Shown here piece after piece: positions 43,084-53,275 of a stretch of DNA of 64,000 nt. Source of the stretch: an uncultured Prevotellaceae bacterium (GTDB lineage Bacteria; Bacteroidota; Bacteroidia; Bacteroidales; Bacteroidaceae); assembly GCA_946185485.1 (NCBI GenBank), contig CAMHJQ010000011.1:1-64000 (forward strand), given 5' to 3'. Under the pieces are notes generated by a model, which worked only from the letters and a program-made list of their open reading frames with translations, did no database searches and was not told where the DNA came from. Every line of letters starts with the position of its first letter. The first letter of the stretch is position 1. Made by a program: the position numbers and the translations under genes.

Positions 43084-44877
43084 TTAATAACTATAAGTTG
43101 CTCGAACATCTACATGCTGTGCCTCTGCACTAGATGCCAAATTCGGGTTGAAAGTAACATCTTTGGCTGTAAACGGCAATGCAAAATACTTTTTGCCAGT
43201 GTCTTGGTCGTCAACCAATAGAGCTTCAACAACGGGAACAGGTGTCTGTGTATCATATTTAGCCGTAGAAGGTACTACCCAGTCACCAGTTTTATAATAA
43301 TTCTTGTAGATTTCATTCAATCCACCATTGGTGTTACGCTTCTGGGCTTTCAAGTCAGAAACACAGAATTCGGAGTTGTAGTAGCTGACGCGAACATAAT
43401 CGTACCAACGGTCTCCTTCGAAGGCCAACTCCAAGCGACGCTCTTTCCATACGTCATTAAATGATACGCTGGTTAGGGCATTAAGACCTGCACGCTTGCG
43501 AACGGTGTTAATAGCATTCAGAGCTTCTGCATCGGTAGTTGAAGCATTCACAGGATTGTTAGGATTAGACAAGATAGTTTTAGCCTCTGCAAGAACCAGA
43601 TAAACATCAGAAAGGCGGAGGATGTGAGTTGCCAAGCTATTAGCCATTCGGCCAGAAGGATAGCCAACTCCTAAAGTATGGTCTGCCATGTCACCATAGA
43701 GGTGCTTAACAGGCCATGAACCTGTAGGAGATGTCAAGGCTGTCTCTTCCTGATTGATATAGGCGGATGGATTGTATTTGTCGTCATAAACGAAACGCAG
43801 GAAATCAAATCCCCCCTTGTCGGTCCAGAAATACTCGTAAACAAAACCAGGCAACATCATGGTAGCCTTCAAACGTGAGTCACGATTGTTGAGCCATACG
43901 TCAGGAGTCTGCTCCAGCACCTTGATGCCGAAAGCCTCTTGAAGGTCTGTACTCATGCCTTTCCATTGTCCCCATGTAGAACCGTTTTCGTCAATACCTT
44001 CTGGCCCATAGTCACTCTGCATGAAGCTCTGGTCAGTCCATTCATTGTTATTGGCATTCCAGCGCCATGAAATCAGACATTCTGGGTTGATATTATTTGC
44101 CAGACGAAATACATCAGGATAGTTTTCCATCAGATAGTGATTGGAATGTGACAGACATGCACGTGCATATTTAACAGCCTGATTTAAGTCCTCTGTGCTT
44201 ATAGATCCTGTAACACCTGCCTTTGTCAGATAGACCTTGGCAAGAAGCCCTTCTGCAGAGGCCTTATCAAGACGGCCTGCCTGAAGGGCTGTCTCGGGGA
44301 GCAATTCAATGGCTTTCTCCAGTGTCATGATGATGTACTCGTAGCCATCAGCTTTCTTAACCTTAGGGATGGTGTTATATGAACTTGATGCCAATAAAGC
44401 ACCATTGTCATGAACAATAGGAACCTCTCCAAAAGAACGTACCAAGAAGAAATAGGCCAAAGCTTTCCATGTAAGGCATTCACCCATTGTTTGATTCTTA
44501 ACCTCTTCTGAAGCACCAGTAGAATTTTTGATGTAAGAGTATACTGTGTTAGAATGAGCAACAACAGCCCATAATGCTTCTGACATTTCCTGAAGAGCTG
44601 CGTCAGAACTATTCAAAGTAAAATCAAGATAGGGGCTTGTTCCAGGATAATAGTTGCCTGATAATACTTCACCTACTGTAATATAGTTACGTGTAAAATC
44701 ACTCCAAGGCGTGCTATATAGATAGGAAGTACCTGATAAGCACTCTGTATCAGAACTATAGTAGTTGTCTGCATTGTAACCGTCAATAGTTGGTTTGTCG
44801 AGGAAATCTTCGCATGAAGTAAATCCTAAACCGGCAACAGCAACAAATGCAATGGTTTTTATATTAATGAATTTCAT
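43084..44877 (-). CDS. SusD/RagB-family nutrient-binding lipoprotein
   Basis: A 597-residue SusD-like protein (lipobox GFTSC, Cys22; mature CEDFLDKP, the family-typical start and acidic export signal). It has the helical TPR-like core and the SusD C-terminal signature region LNAINTVRKRAGLNALTSV, then VWKERRLELAFEGDRWYDYVR. It caps the SusC transporter as a lid and binds the incoming oligosaccharide. It is 13 bases after the SusC stop codon. Confidence 0.97.
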   Translation of the reverse strand: MKFINIKTIAFVAVAGLGFTSCEDFLDKPTIDGYNADNYYSSDTECLSGTSYLYSTPWSDFTRNYITVGEVLSGNYYPGTSPYLDFTLNSSDAALQEMSEALWAVVAHSNTVYSYIKNSTGASEEVKNQTMGECLTWKALAYFFLVRSFGEVPIVHDNGALLASSSYNTIPKVKKADGYEYIIMTLEKAIELLPETALQAGRLDKASAEGLLAKVYLTKAGVTGSISTEDLNQAVKYARACLSHSNHYLMENYPDVFRLANNINPECLISWRWNANNNEWTDQSFMQSDYGPEGIDENGSTWGQWKGMSTDLQEAFGIKVLEQTPDVWLNNRDSRLKATMMLPGFVYEYFWTDKGGFDFLRFVYDDKYNPSAYINQEETALTSPTGSWPVKHLYGDMADHTLGVGYPSGRMANSLATHILRLSDVYLVLAEAKTILSNPNNPVNASTTDAEALNAINTVRKRAGLNALTSVSFNDVWKERRLELAFEGDRWYDYVRVSYYNSEFCVSDLKAQKRNTNGGLNEIYKNYYKTGDWVVPSTAKYDTQTPVPVVEALLVDDQDTGKKYFALPFTAKDVTFNPNLASSAEAQHVDVRATYSY

Positions 44878-44890
44878 AAAGCTTCAATAT

Positions 44891-47800
44891 TTAGAATGTT
44901 ACGTTGAGACCAAACGAATAGGTAGTAGGTGAGGGATAGCGTCCGTTGTCCAGACCAGCCACAAACGTTGACTGCGTACTGGTACCGACTTCAGGATCGT
45001 ATCCGTCGTAGCCAGTGATGGTGAGCAGGTTCTGGATGTTGACATTTACGCGAAGGCTTTCAAGCGACAACTTTCTGATGAGCTTCTTCGGGAAAGTGTA
45101 ACCCAGCGAGATGTTCTTCAGACGGATATAGCTTGCATCCTCGATGTATCGGTCGCTCCAGCGGTCGTTATCGTTGGGGTCTCCCACTGATACTCGAGGT
45201 AGACCTGCACCTGGATTAGCAATCTTTACATTATAGATGTCATCATACCAGTTGTATATCAGTTGCCCATCACCACGGTCTACACCAGCTGAGTAGTCCT
45301 TGTTGGGATCAATGGGCTCTAGACGGGTTGCATCAAGCACGTCAGTCAACTGGTTGATCCACGTGTTGTTCATGTGGGTCAGCTTGTACTTGTTGTAGTT
45401 ACCAACCTTATTGCCATAAGAGCCGTTGATGAAGATGTTCAAGTCGAAGTTGTTCCAACGGAAGGTGTTGGTCCAACCGAAGGTGAACTTAGGCAGGGGA
45501 GAGCCGATGTCTGTACGGTCATATTCGTCAATCTTTCCATCGGGTACGCCGTCTGGACCGCTGAGGTCCTTATACTTGATATCACCTACCCAAACAGTAG
45601 AGTTCTTGGCATAAACTCCGTTTACAGCAGGGTGTTCAGTCTTTGGAGAGTTCTCAATGTCTTCAACAGAGGTGTAGTAGCCGTCACATACATATCCGTA
45701 GAAGTTGAACAAGGAACCACCAACTTCAGTTTGAGATACCTGAGGCTCTTGTCCATTCCACTGACCATAACCCTTTAAAATTGTGTTGCCAGAACCGTCA
45801 TTCAGGGCAATCAGCTTATTGCGGTTGAAGGAGATTTGGAATTCTGAATCCCACTCAAACTTGCCAACAATAGGATGCGTGTTCAAGGTGATTTCTAGAC
45901 CCGTGTTGCGGATGGTACCGTAGTTGCCCGAAGGAGCTGAAAGAGCAGAAGAAGGATTACCTCCAGAACCCATATAAGCAGGCAACTGTAATTGCATGAG
46001 CATGTCTTTCGACTCTTTGCGATACCAATCGACGGTCAGGTTGACGCGGTTGTTCCAGAAACCGAGGTCGAGACCGACGTTCCACTGCTCCTGACTCTCC
46101 CACTGAATACCTGGATTGGCAATGTTTGCAGGACGCTGACCTGCACCAAGCGCAGAAGTGTTTCTCTTTAAAGCAACTCCCCACAAATAAGCACCAATGC
46201 TGGAGTTACCAGTCTGTCCCCAACCGATACGCAGCTTACCATTCGAGAGCCACTTTTCTGCGAAGTTCTTGATGAAGGTCTCGTTGTTGAAACGCCAGCT
46301 GGCTGCAAATGAGTGGAAGCCTGCCCAGCGGTTGCTTGGGCCAAAGTTAGAACTACCATCGTAACGGTAGGTGTAGGTGGCATTGTAACGGTCGTCATAG
46401 CTATAAGTCCAGCGGGTGAAGAACGAAGCCATAGATGCTTCGCCAAAACCAGCACCGAGAGATGGGTTGGCTGTACCTAATGCAGGATTGTGAACAGCAT
46501 CATTGGGAAGACCAGAGTTAGAACCGCTTAGATAGTCCCACTTTGACTCCCAAGCCTCCTGTCCAACCATACCAGTTACGTTGTGCTTGCCGGCAAAGTT
46601 GTGAGTCCAAGTCAGATAGTTCTTAATCTGGTAGAATTTATTTGAATTCTTCTGAATAGCAGAAGTGTTGTTGTTTTGGTGATACGTAGCCAGGTTGATG
46701 ATAGGACGATAACGGTCGGCCTTGCTCCAGCCAAGATCGAAACCAAACTCAGTGTGCCAAGTCAAGTCCTTGTAAAACTTCACATCGAAGAAAATGTTAC
46801 CATTCAGCTTCTGACGGTTTAGCTTATTGGTGTTGAGCATAGCCAGTGCAATGGGGTTAGGGCTGCTGGAGCCTTCATACGAACTAGAGGCGTAGTTGCC
46901 GTCCATGTCATAGATAGGCAGGTTGGGGGTCGTCGTCAGTGAGTAGTTGATGATACCCTCTTCACCATCAGCCAGTTTCAAATCGTCGTTAGTTTCGGAG
47001 AAGGCCACGTTAACCCCCATCTTCAACCAAGACTTCAGGTCGGCATCGACATTGGCACGGGCCGACAGACGGTTGAAACTAGAACCAATGATGGTACCTT
47101 CCTGATTCATGTAAGAACCGCTGACATAGTAGCGGACCTTGTCAGTACCACCCTGGGCGCTAATCTGGTGCTGATGCATCAAAGCGGTTTGGAAGACTGC
47201 ATCCTGCCAGTTGGTACCTTTACCCAACAAAGACCTGTCAACGAAGGTCGGGTTTGCTGTGGCTTCACCATAATTCACATACATGTTATAATAGTCTGCA
47301 TACTGACGCAAATCAAGAATGTCGAGGCGCTTGGTCTGACGGTTGATGGCCAATGTTCCGCTATAAGAGAACTTGGCTTCACCAGCCTTACCGTGCTTGG
47401 TGGTAATCAGAACGACACCATTAGCACCCTGGGCACCGTAAATAGCGGTTGCAGAGGCGTCTTTCAGAATCTCCATGCTGATAATGTCCTGGGGGTCGAT
47501 GGTTGACAACGGAGAAATGGTGGACACAGAACCATTACCAAGGGCATCACCCAAGCCGTAGTCGTAACCAGTCAAACCGCCGCTCTGAACGATAACACCA
47601 TCGATGACGTACAGAGGTTCAGCATTGGCATTGATGGTGGCGGTACCGCGAACGCGGATAGAAGAACCAGAACCAGGAGCACCGGAAGTGGATACTGCGC
47701 TTACACCAGCAGCATGACCTTGCAGAGCCTGGTCAAGAGAGGTGATAATAGAGCCCTTGATGGCACTCTCGCCTACTGTGGCAGAAGCACCGGAGATGTC

Positions 47801-48199
47801 GCTCTTCTTCATGGTACCGTAACCGACAACTACCACTTCGTCAAGTACTTTCTTGTCCTCTTCGAGGGTAATCTGGTAGTTGGTCTGGCTAGTGATGCGG
47901 ACTTCCTTCGTCACGTAGCCGATGTAGCTGATGACGAGGGTCTGGCCTTGACTGGCATTGAGGGTGAAGTTACCGTCGAAGTCGGTAGCGACGCCGGTAG
48001 ACGTTCCCTTGATAACTACACTTGCACCGATGACGGGGCCCATGGCGTCCGATACGGTACCAGTAATCTTCTTCGCCTGTTGTACCTCATTGGGCAGTGG
48101 TGAACTGCCCCCTGCGGCATACGTCACGGGCGAATAGCCCAGCAGGAATATAGTGCATAATCCTGCCAGCAGAGAGTTTTTACTGCAATTGAAAATCAT
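44891..48199 (-). CDS. SusC/RagA-family TonB-dependent transporter
   Basis: A 1102-residue outer-membrane importer of glycan oligosaccharides. Signal peptide, then a carboxypeptidase-regulatory-like domain (about 42-125, KKITGTVSDAMGPVIGASVV), TonB box region, plug domain (about 130-250, with SGASATVGESAIKGSIITSL and MEILKDASATAIYGAQGANGV) and a 22-strand barrel that ends in Phe (YSFGLNVTF). All SusC signatures are present. It is the first gene of the minus-strand PUL, with its own promoter at 48254-48285. The predicted cargo is manno-oligosaccharide, based on the enzymes downstream. Confidence 0.97.
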   Translation of the reverse strand: MIFNCSKNSLLAGLCTIFLLGYSPVTYAAGGSSPLPNEVQQAKKITGTVSDAMGPVIGASVVIKGTSTGVATDFDGNFTLNASQGQTLVISYIGYVTKEVRITSQTNYQITLEEDKKVLDEVVVVGYGTMKKSDISGASATVGESAIKGSIITSLDQALQGHAAGVSAVSTSGAPGSGSSIRVRGTATINANAEPLYVIDGVIVQSGGLTGYDYGLGDALGNGSVSTISPLSTIDPQDIISMEILKDASATAIYGAQGANGVVLITTKHGKAGEAKFSYSGTLAINRQTKRLDILDLRQYADYYNMYVNYGEATANPTFVDRSLLGKGTNWQDAVFQTALMHQHQISAQGGTDKVRYYVSGSYMNQEGTIIGSSFNRLSARANVDADLKSWLKMGVNVAFSETNDDLKLADGEEGIINYSLTTTPNLPIYDMDGNYASSSYEGSSSPNPIALAMLNTNKLNRQKLNGNIFFDVKFYKDLTWHTEFGFDLGWSKADRYRPIINLATYHQNNNTSAIQKNSNKFYQIKNYLTWTHNFAGKHNVTGMVGQEAWESKWDYLSGSNSGLPNDAVHNPALGTANPSLGAGFGEASMASFFTRWTYSYDDRYNATYTYRYDGSSNFGPSNRWAGFHSFAASWRFNNETFIKNFAEKWLSNGKLRIGWGQTGNSSIGAYLWGVALKRNTSALGAGQRPANIANPGIQWESQEQWNVGLDLGFWNNRVNLTVDWYRKESKDMLMQLQLPAYMGSGGNPSSALSAPSGNYGTIRNTGLEITLNTHPIVGKFEWDSEFQISFNRNKLIALNDGSGNTILKGYGQWNGQEPQVSQTEVGGSLFNFYGYVCDGYYTSVEDIENSPKTEHPAVNGVYAKNSTVWVGDIKYKDLSGPDGVPDGKIDEYDRTDIGSPLPKFTFGWTNTFRWNNFDLNIFINGSYGNKVGNYNKYKLTHMNNTWINQLTDVLDATRLEPIDPNKDYSAGVDRGDGQLIYNWYDDIYNVKIANPGAGLPRVSVGDPNDNDRWSDRYIEDASYIRLKNISLGYTFPKKLIRKLSLESLRVNVNIQNLLTITGYDGYDPEVGTSTQSTFVAGLDNGRYPSPTTYSFGLNVTF

Positions 48200-48253
48200 A
48201 CTTTTTTTATTAGTTAATAGTATAAATTATCATCTTAGTTTGGTAAGACGATG

Positions 48254-48285
48254 CAAAATTAATACAATTTCTTTAAAAAGTACAA
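48254..48285 (-). promoter_or_regulatory. Promoter of the first SusC-SusD operon
   Basis: On the minus strand TTG (48285-48283), 21-base spacer, TAATTTTG (48261-48254). The leader before the SusC ATG is about 50 bases, AT-rich. No regulator-binding site can be defined by eye. Confidence 0.65.
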
Positions 48286-48337
48286 TATTATATTGCTCAT
48301 TTTGCGTACTTTTTTGAAAAAGAAACAATAAAAAAAG

Positions 48338-49300
48338 TTAATTTTTGTGTTGCGCTGCCGAACTCGACAGGAATTCTTTTACGTGTTTTACATATCCTTC
48401 CTTCTGCTTCAAGTAGGACTCTGCATGTTCAGCTCCTTCGGCAATCCACAGTTCCTGCTTCCCTGACTTACCCTTTAGCCGAGCCTCATAGAGCCGGTAC
48501 ACCATTTTAGTCGGTACAAAGGTGTCGTTTCCTCCATGTATGAATAGCATCGGATATGTGGACTTGCTGACCTCGTTGATAGCAGAAGCCTCTCCAAAGC
48601 TCCATCCATAACACAGCTTGCACAATATACTGGAAGAAAACATCAATGGGAACTCTGGTAGTCCAAACTGGTTCTTCAGCTCTCCGGCAAGCTCTTCCCA
48701 GACACTCGTATAGCCGCAATCCTCAATGAAATGGATGTCTTTGATGGCTTCCGGCATTTCTGTTGCTGACATCATCATAGTGATAGCAGCACCCATTGAG
48801 ACACCGTGGACAACCATCGTGTCAGTCTGGAATATCGATAGCCAATGGAGGGCATCCTTCCTGTCAAGCCACCCCATCTGAATCATATCACCTTCACTGA
48901 GGCCGCTCGCATGGAGGTCTGGCATCACCACGTTATAACCCAGCTCCCGCTCATAGAGACGTGCCAGATACAGGAAGTCGATAGCACAATCGCGCCAGCC
49001 ATGAATCACCAAGGCTGTTTTGTTGCCACCTCTTCTGACATAGAGCGCGTGATGCCTTTCACCTGTCGGCATGTCAACAAAAGTGTCTCGCAAGGCATGA
49101 ATCCGACGCAGGCTGTCTATCCAAGGACGTGTCTCCGGGTAGGTTGCAAACTGCTCGCGATAGCAGAAAGCCGTATCTGCCCGTTTGGGGTCAGGAGAAA
49201 GCGAATAATTGAGCATATAGAAACTGGCTCCAATGGTTGTTGCCAAGAAAACAACCAGAACAATACCTATACACCATCCGATAATCTTGATTTTACTCAT
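48338..49300 (-). CDS. Membrane-anchored alpha/beta hydrolase
   Basis: A 320-residue alpha/beta hydrolase with an N-terminal membrane anchor (about 5-30, IGWCIGIVLVVFLATTIGAS). The nucleophile elbow is HGVSMGA (Ser168), the likely acid is Asp259 in HGGNDTFVP, and the histidine is His292 in AEGAEHAES. The oxyanion region LVIHGWRDC is present. Activity is probably esterase or peptidase-like; substrate unknown. Divergent in position from the PUL, with its own promoter (49393-49424) and a leader of about 85 bases. Whether it removes acetyl groups from mannan is only a possibility. Confidence 0.85.
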   Translation of the reverse strand: MSKIKIIGWCIGIVLVVFLATTIGASFYMLNYSLSPDPKRADTAFCYREQFATYPETRPWIDSLRRIHALRDTFVDMPTGERHHALYVRRGGNKTALVIHGWRDCAIDFLYLARLYERELGYNVVMPDLHASGLSEGDMIQMGWLDRKDALHWLSIFQTDTMVVHGVSMGAAITMMMSATEMPEAIKDIHFIEDCGYTSVWEELAGELKNQFGLPEFPLMFSSSILCKLCYGWSFGEASAINEVSKSTYPMLFIHGGNDTFVPTKMVYRLYEARLKGKSGKQELWIAEGAEHAESYLKQKEGYVKHVKEFLSSSAAQHKN

Positions 49301-49392
49301 AAATCAATGTTTTACGCAATGCTTCGAGCGGTGCTTTCAACTCATCCTTACTTGTGAGCCTACCACTTCACCACTTAAATCCTCATCGGATG

Positions 49393-49424
49393 CAAAGGTA
49401 ATCATTCCTGATAAGACCACCAAA
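49393..49424 (-). promoter_or_regulatory. Promoter of the alpha/beta hydrolase gene
   Basis: On the minus strand TTTG (49424-49421), 20-base spacer, TACCTTTG (49400-49393). Good consensus. Confidence 0.8.
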
Positions 49425-49566
49425 TGTTGCACCATCTTTTTGTGTTCAAATATGCGATGACCTGCCTATATATAAATAATGGTATAAAGGTCGCTATCCA
49501 ATCATTCATCAATATGAGAACAACAACTAAACAACAACCATCCTCTGAAGATTCCTCTTCTCCCAT
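49402..49566 (-). CDS. Possible small acidic-start membrane peptide (54 residues), doubtful
   Basis: A short frame begins MGEEESSEDGCC and continues with a hydrophobic helix (VVVLILMNDWIATFIPLFI) and a Trp-rich end. A -7 box lies upstream at 49646-49653 on the minus strand, so transcription across it is plausible. There is no homologue that I recognise. It overlaps the hydrolase promoter at its 3' end. It may be a small membrane peptide or noncoding. Confidence 0.25.
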   Translation of the reverse strand: MGEEESSEDGCCLVVVLILMNDWIATFIPLFIYRQVIAYLNTKRWCNIWWSYQE

Positions 49567-49645
49567 GCGATTGAATGTTTCCTCCTCTTCGCCTGTCACT
49601 TTCCACTCGATTTTCTCGTTCTCTCTCTTTGTGTTTTTTATGATG

Positions 49646-49653
49646 CAAAGGTA
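49646..49653 (-). promoter_or_regulatory. -7 promoter box upstream of a doubtful small gene
   Basis: TACCTTTG on the minus strand. A TTTG is 24 bases further upstream, longer than usual. Nothing but the doubtful small frame, then the hydrolase gene, lies downstream. The rest of the gap 49301-50288 is the repeat element described separately. Confidence 0.45.
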
Positions 49654-49804
49654 CGCATTTATTTTGGCCCCTGCAAGCAAAATGCCAAAAAACCAGTGTT
49701 TTTCGGGGGTATTTTTCACCCCATTTTTGCAAGAAAATCAGCTCACCCTGTACCAGTCATCATTTCTTTCATTTCTCTTCATTTCTTTCATTTCTAACAC
49801 CCCA

Positions 49805-49921
49805 TAGCTCCGCCCTCCGAGATGGCGGGCGGGAACACGGTCCGCTCCGTGCAGGAAAATTTCCCGCACGGAGCAGGAAAATTTCTTGCGCCGTGCGCCG
49901 ATGCCCTCAGCTACATCCATC
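49805..49921 (+). repeat. Interspersed intergenic repeat, copy 2
   Basis: Second copy of the element at 19066-19160; shared blocks are TAGCTCCGCC, CCGCTCCGTGCAGGAAAATT, GCACGGAGCA, TTCTTGCGCCGTGCGCC and GCTACATCCATC. Its main palindrome has one mismatch (CCC instead of CCT in the right arm). It adjoins the palindromic element at 49931-50145. Confidence 0.8.
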
Positions 49922-49930
49922 GAAACTCGG

Positions 49931-50145
49931 CAAAACGTACTTCCGTACTACGTACTTCCGTACTTTTTGGTGTTTTCAAAATGCAGGGTACATATATAAA
50001 GGTATATATAATATATATATTATATATACCTTTAATAATTATACATAATTTATTCGTTCATTATTTCCCTTTCGTTCCGTAGCTACCCCGGGGAAAATAA
50101 AAAACAGCAAAAAGTACGGAAGTACGTAGTACGTAGTACGTTTTT
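49931..50145. mobile_element. MITE-like element with 45-base inverted arms and palindromic core
   Basis: The left arm (49931-49976) and right arm (50101-50145) are near-perfect inverted repeats built from GTACTTCCGTAC/ACGTACTA motifs. The core has a 38-base perfect palindrome (49997-50034) of AT-rich sequence bounded by AAAGG/CCTTT. No protein is encoded. The layout resembles a non-autonomous transposable element; no target-site duplication was confirmed. Confidence 0.6.
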
Positions 50146-50193
50146 GTAGGGTGACACCAAGGACACAGGTCTTGTCCCGCTGTGTCCGTTGAC

Positions 50194-50233
50194 AGATAAG
50201 GTGGAAGTCGTAAGATTTCCACCTTATCTTTTG
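50194..50233 (+). terminator. Intrinsic-terminator-like hairpin before the hsd remnant
   Basis: AGATAAGGTGGAA (50194-50206) pairs with TTCCACCTTATCT (50217-50229), loop of 10 bases, followed by TTTT. The TTTG of the next promoter is in its T-run. A smaller GACACAG/CTGTGTC repeat lies just upstream (50162-50186). Confidence 0.7.
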
Positions 50234-50260
50234 GCGGTTCGGATTTTTTTTGTACTTTTG
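50230..50260 (+). promoter_or_regulatory. Promoter of the remnant hsd operon
   Basis: TTTG (50230-50233), 19-base spacer, TACTTTTG (50253-50260): exact consensus, 28 bases before the hsdR ATG. The operon therefore may still be transcribed although hsdR and hsdM are broken. Confidence 0.8.
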
Positions 50261-50288
50261 TAGGCAAATATACTATTAACCCACGCTT

Positions 50289-51791
<1,503 letters not shown>

Positions 51792-51792
51792 T

Positions 51793-52404
51793 ATGGATAC
51801 AAAGAAGTTACGCCAGAAGATCCTCGACCTCGCCATACGTGGTAAGCTCGTTCCCCAGGACCCGAACGACGAGCCCGCCATCGACCTCTTAAAGCGCATT
51901 AACCCCAAGTTCGAACCTTGTGAGAATAATCCATATGATATACCAGAGAGTTGGTCCTGGACAAGAGGAGTTGATATTTATGAGCCTATGAAATCAACCT
52001 CTCCCTCTGGAGCTACTTTTAAATATATTGATATAGATTCTATTGACAATAAGAGAAATATAATCATTTCTGCCAAACGAATTAATACAAAAGATGCTCC
52101 AAGTCGAGCTAGTAGATATACAGAAAAATGTAATGTATTATTTTCTATGGTTCGACCATATCTGCGAAATATTGCGATGGTTACAGAAGATGATTGCATT
52201 GCCTCAACGGGATTTTATGTATGTAGAGCCAAAGTCTTATTAGATAGGAAGTTCTGCTATTTTATGATGCTTTCAGGCTATGTTGTAGATGGTCTAAATA
52301 GCTTTATGAAAGGAGATAATTCGCCTTCAATAAACAAAAGTCATATTGAGTCATTTGCTTTTCCTCTTCCACCTCTCAACGAACAAAAACGCATCGTGGC
52401 GGCT
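51793..52404 (+). pseudogene. hsdS: Truncated type I specificity subunit HsdS
   Basis: Starts MDTKKLRQKILDLAIRGKLV, the normal Bacteroidetes HsdS beginning (the ATG 51793 is one base after the DUF1016 stop). The first target-recognition domain is complete up to the conserved end FPLPPLNEQKRIVAA (about residue 204), then homology stops at about 52400. The frame runs on to 52575 only through antisense sequence of another gene. The second recognition domain and central repeat are missing. HsdS normally has about 400-450 residues, so this half-subunit could not specify a normal site. Confidence 0.8.
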
Positions 52405-52788
52405 ACCGTATGTCAGCGGCATTTTCAGCAGCAGTTCCGGCCGGTCGTATTGCACTTTGGTCAGGTTGGTCTCATACCCGCAGAGCATGACGGAATCAAC
52501 ATCAGAGCGATAGTAGTAACGTGTCTGCTGCTCTTTGCCGACAATGATGCTGTCATTGCCTCCTGTTTCTGCTAAGGTATATTTCACCGTGTAGTCCTCA
52601 TCTGGCTGCTCCATGCTGCTGAAGTCCCAGACGATGTTCTCGCCCATGGCTTCAGAGACAGTGTATTCCACCTGCTGTTTCCGTATCTCCCCATCAGCCA
52701 TTGGCTTGTAAGAGCCTTGAATGTTTTGGGCCAGAGTTGGGAAAGAAATTAGTGTTACAAATAACAAAGAAGATATTTTTTTTCTCAT
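52405..52788 (-). pseudogene. Truncated secreted protein gene, 3' end lost
   Basis: Begins with a signal peptide (MRKKISSLLFVTLISFPTLA-Q) and reads sensibly for about 125 residues (VEYTVSEAMGENIVWDFSS, SVMLCGYETNLTKVQYDRPE) up to MPLTYGS. The frame then continues into antisense of hsdS to a stop at 52351, which cannot be its native end. Family not recognised. Its upstream neighbour on the same strand (12 bases away) is the frameshifted small gene. Confidence 0.65.
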
Positions 52789-52800
52789 TTCATATTATTT

Positions 52801-53231
52801 TTAATCTTCTGGTAAATGGCTTATAATTACTGTACGGATTTTGTTTCGCCAAACCCATACTTGAAGCCCTGAATTGTCAAAATCATACACATGCTGATGT
52901 TGTCCACGTTCCTTATTCACAAGAACATATATGACATCGTGTGCAATCGGTGCTTCACCTATAATTTGAAGGAACTCATTATAATTCATTCCTATTAATT
53001 CGTGTCCGTTGTAAATACATGACTGATTACAGCAGATACTTTTAATAACATTATTTTCACACCACAACTCTATTTCATAGCCATATAATGAGTAAAGCTA
53101 TAACAATCCCAGGGATATGGGGCATCATCATGTTTGTCTATTTGATGAGGCCTCATTTTATAATCCATAATACTATTCCCTAGTTTGAAATCATCATATG
53201 ACTTATTTAAAATCAACCCTTTTCTTTCCAT
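52801..53231 (-). pseudogene. Small cytoplasmic protein gene broken by a frameshift, immunity-like
   Basis: Two frames join into one plausible 140-residue protein: MERKGLILNKSYDDFKLGNS (start 53231) up to about DAPYPWDCY, and then LYSLYGYEIELWCENNVIKS to HLPED* (52801). A one-base loss around 53095-53105 separates them; the first frame stops at 53070-53072. It is a small soluble Trp/Asp-rich protein without a signal peptide. The style recalls immunity proteins of polymorphic toxins, but no toxin is next to it. It lacks an obvious promoter, perhaps displaced by the transposase element 19 bases upstream. Confidence 0.6.
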
Positions 53232-53250
53232 ATTCAACGATTATCGTTTA

Positions 53251-53275
53251 GATCATGGGGTCGGTTCTTCTGATC
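53251..53275. repeat. Left terminal hairpin of the RAYT element
   Basis: GATCA (53251-53255) and TGATC (53271-53275) around GGGGTCGGTTCTT. The transposase stop codon is inside the right arm. Confidence 0.75.

Noticed and set aside
49738..49920. Small minus-strand gene over the repeat element
   Set aside because: The frame follows the palindromic repeat sequence and lacks start signals or homology.
52405..52575. Extension of HsdS past residue 204
   Set aside because: This stretch is the reverse complement of the secreted-protein gene, not a recognition domain.
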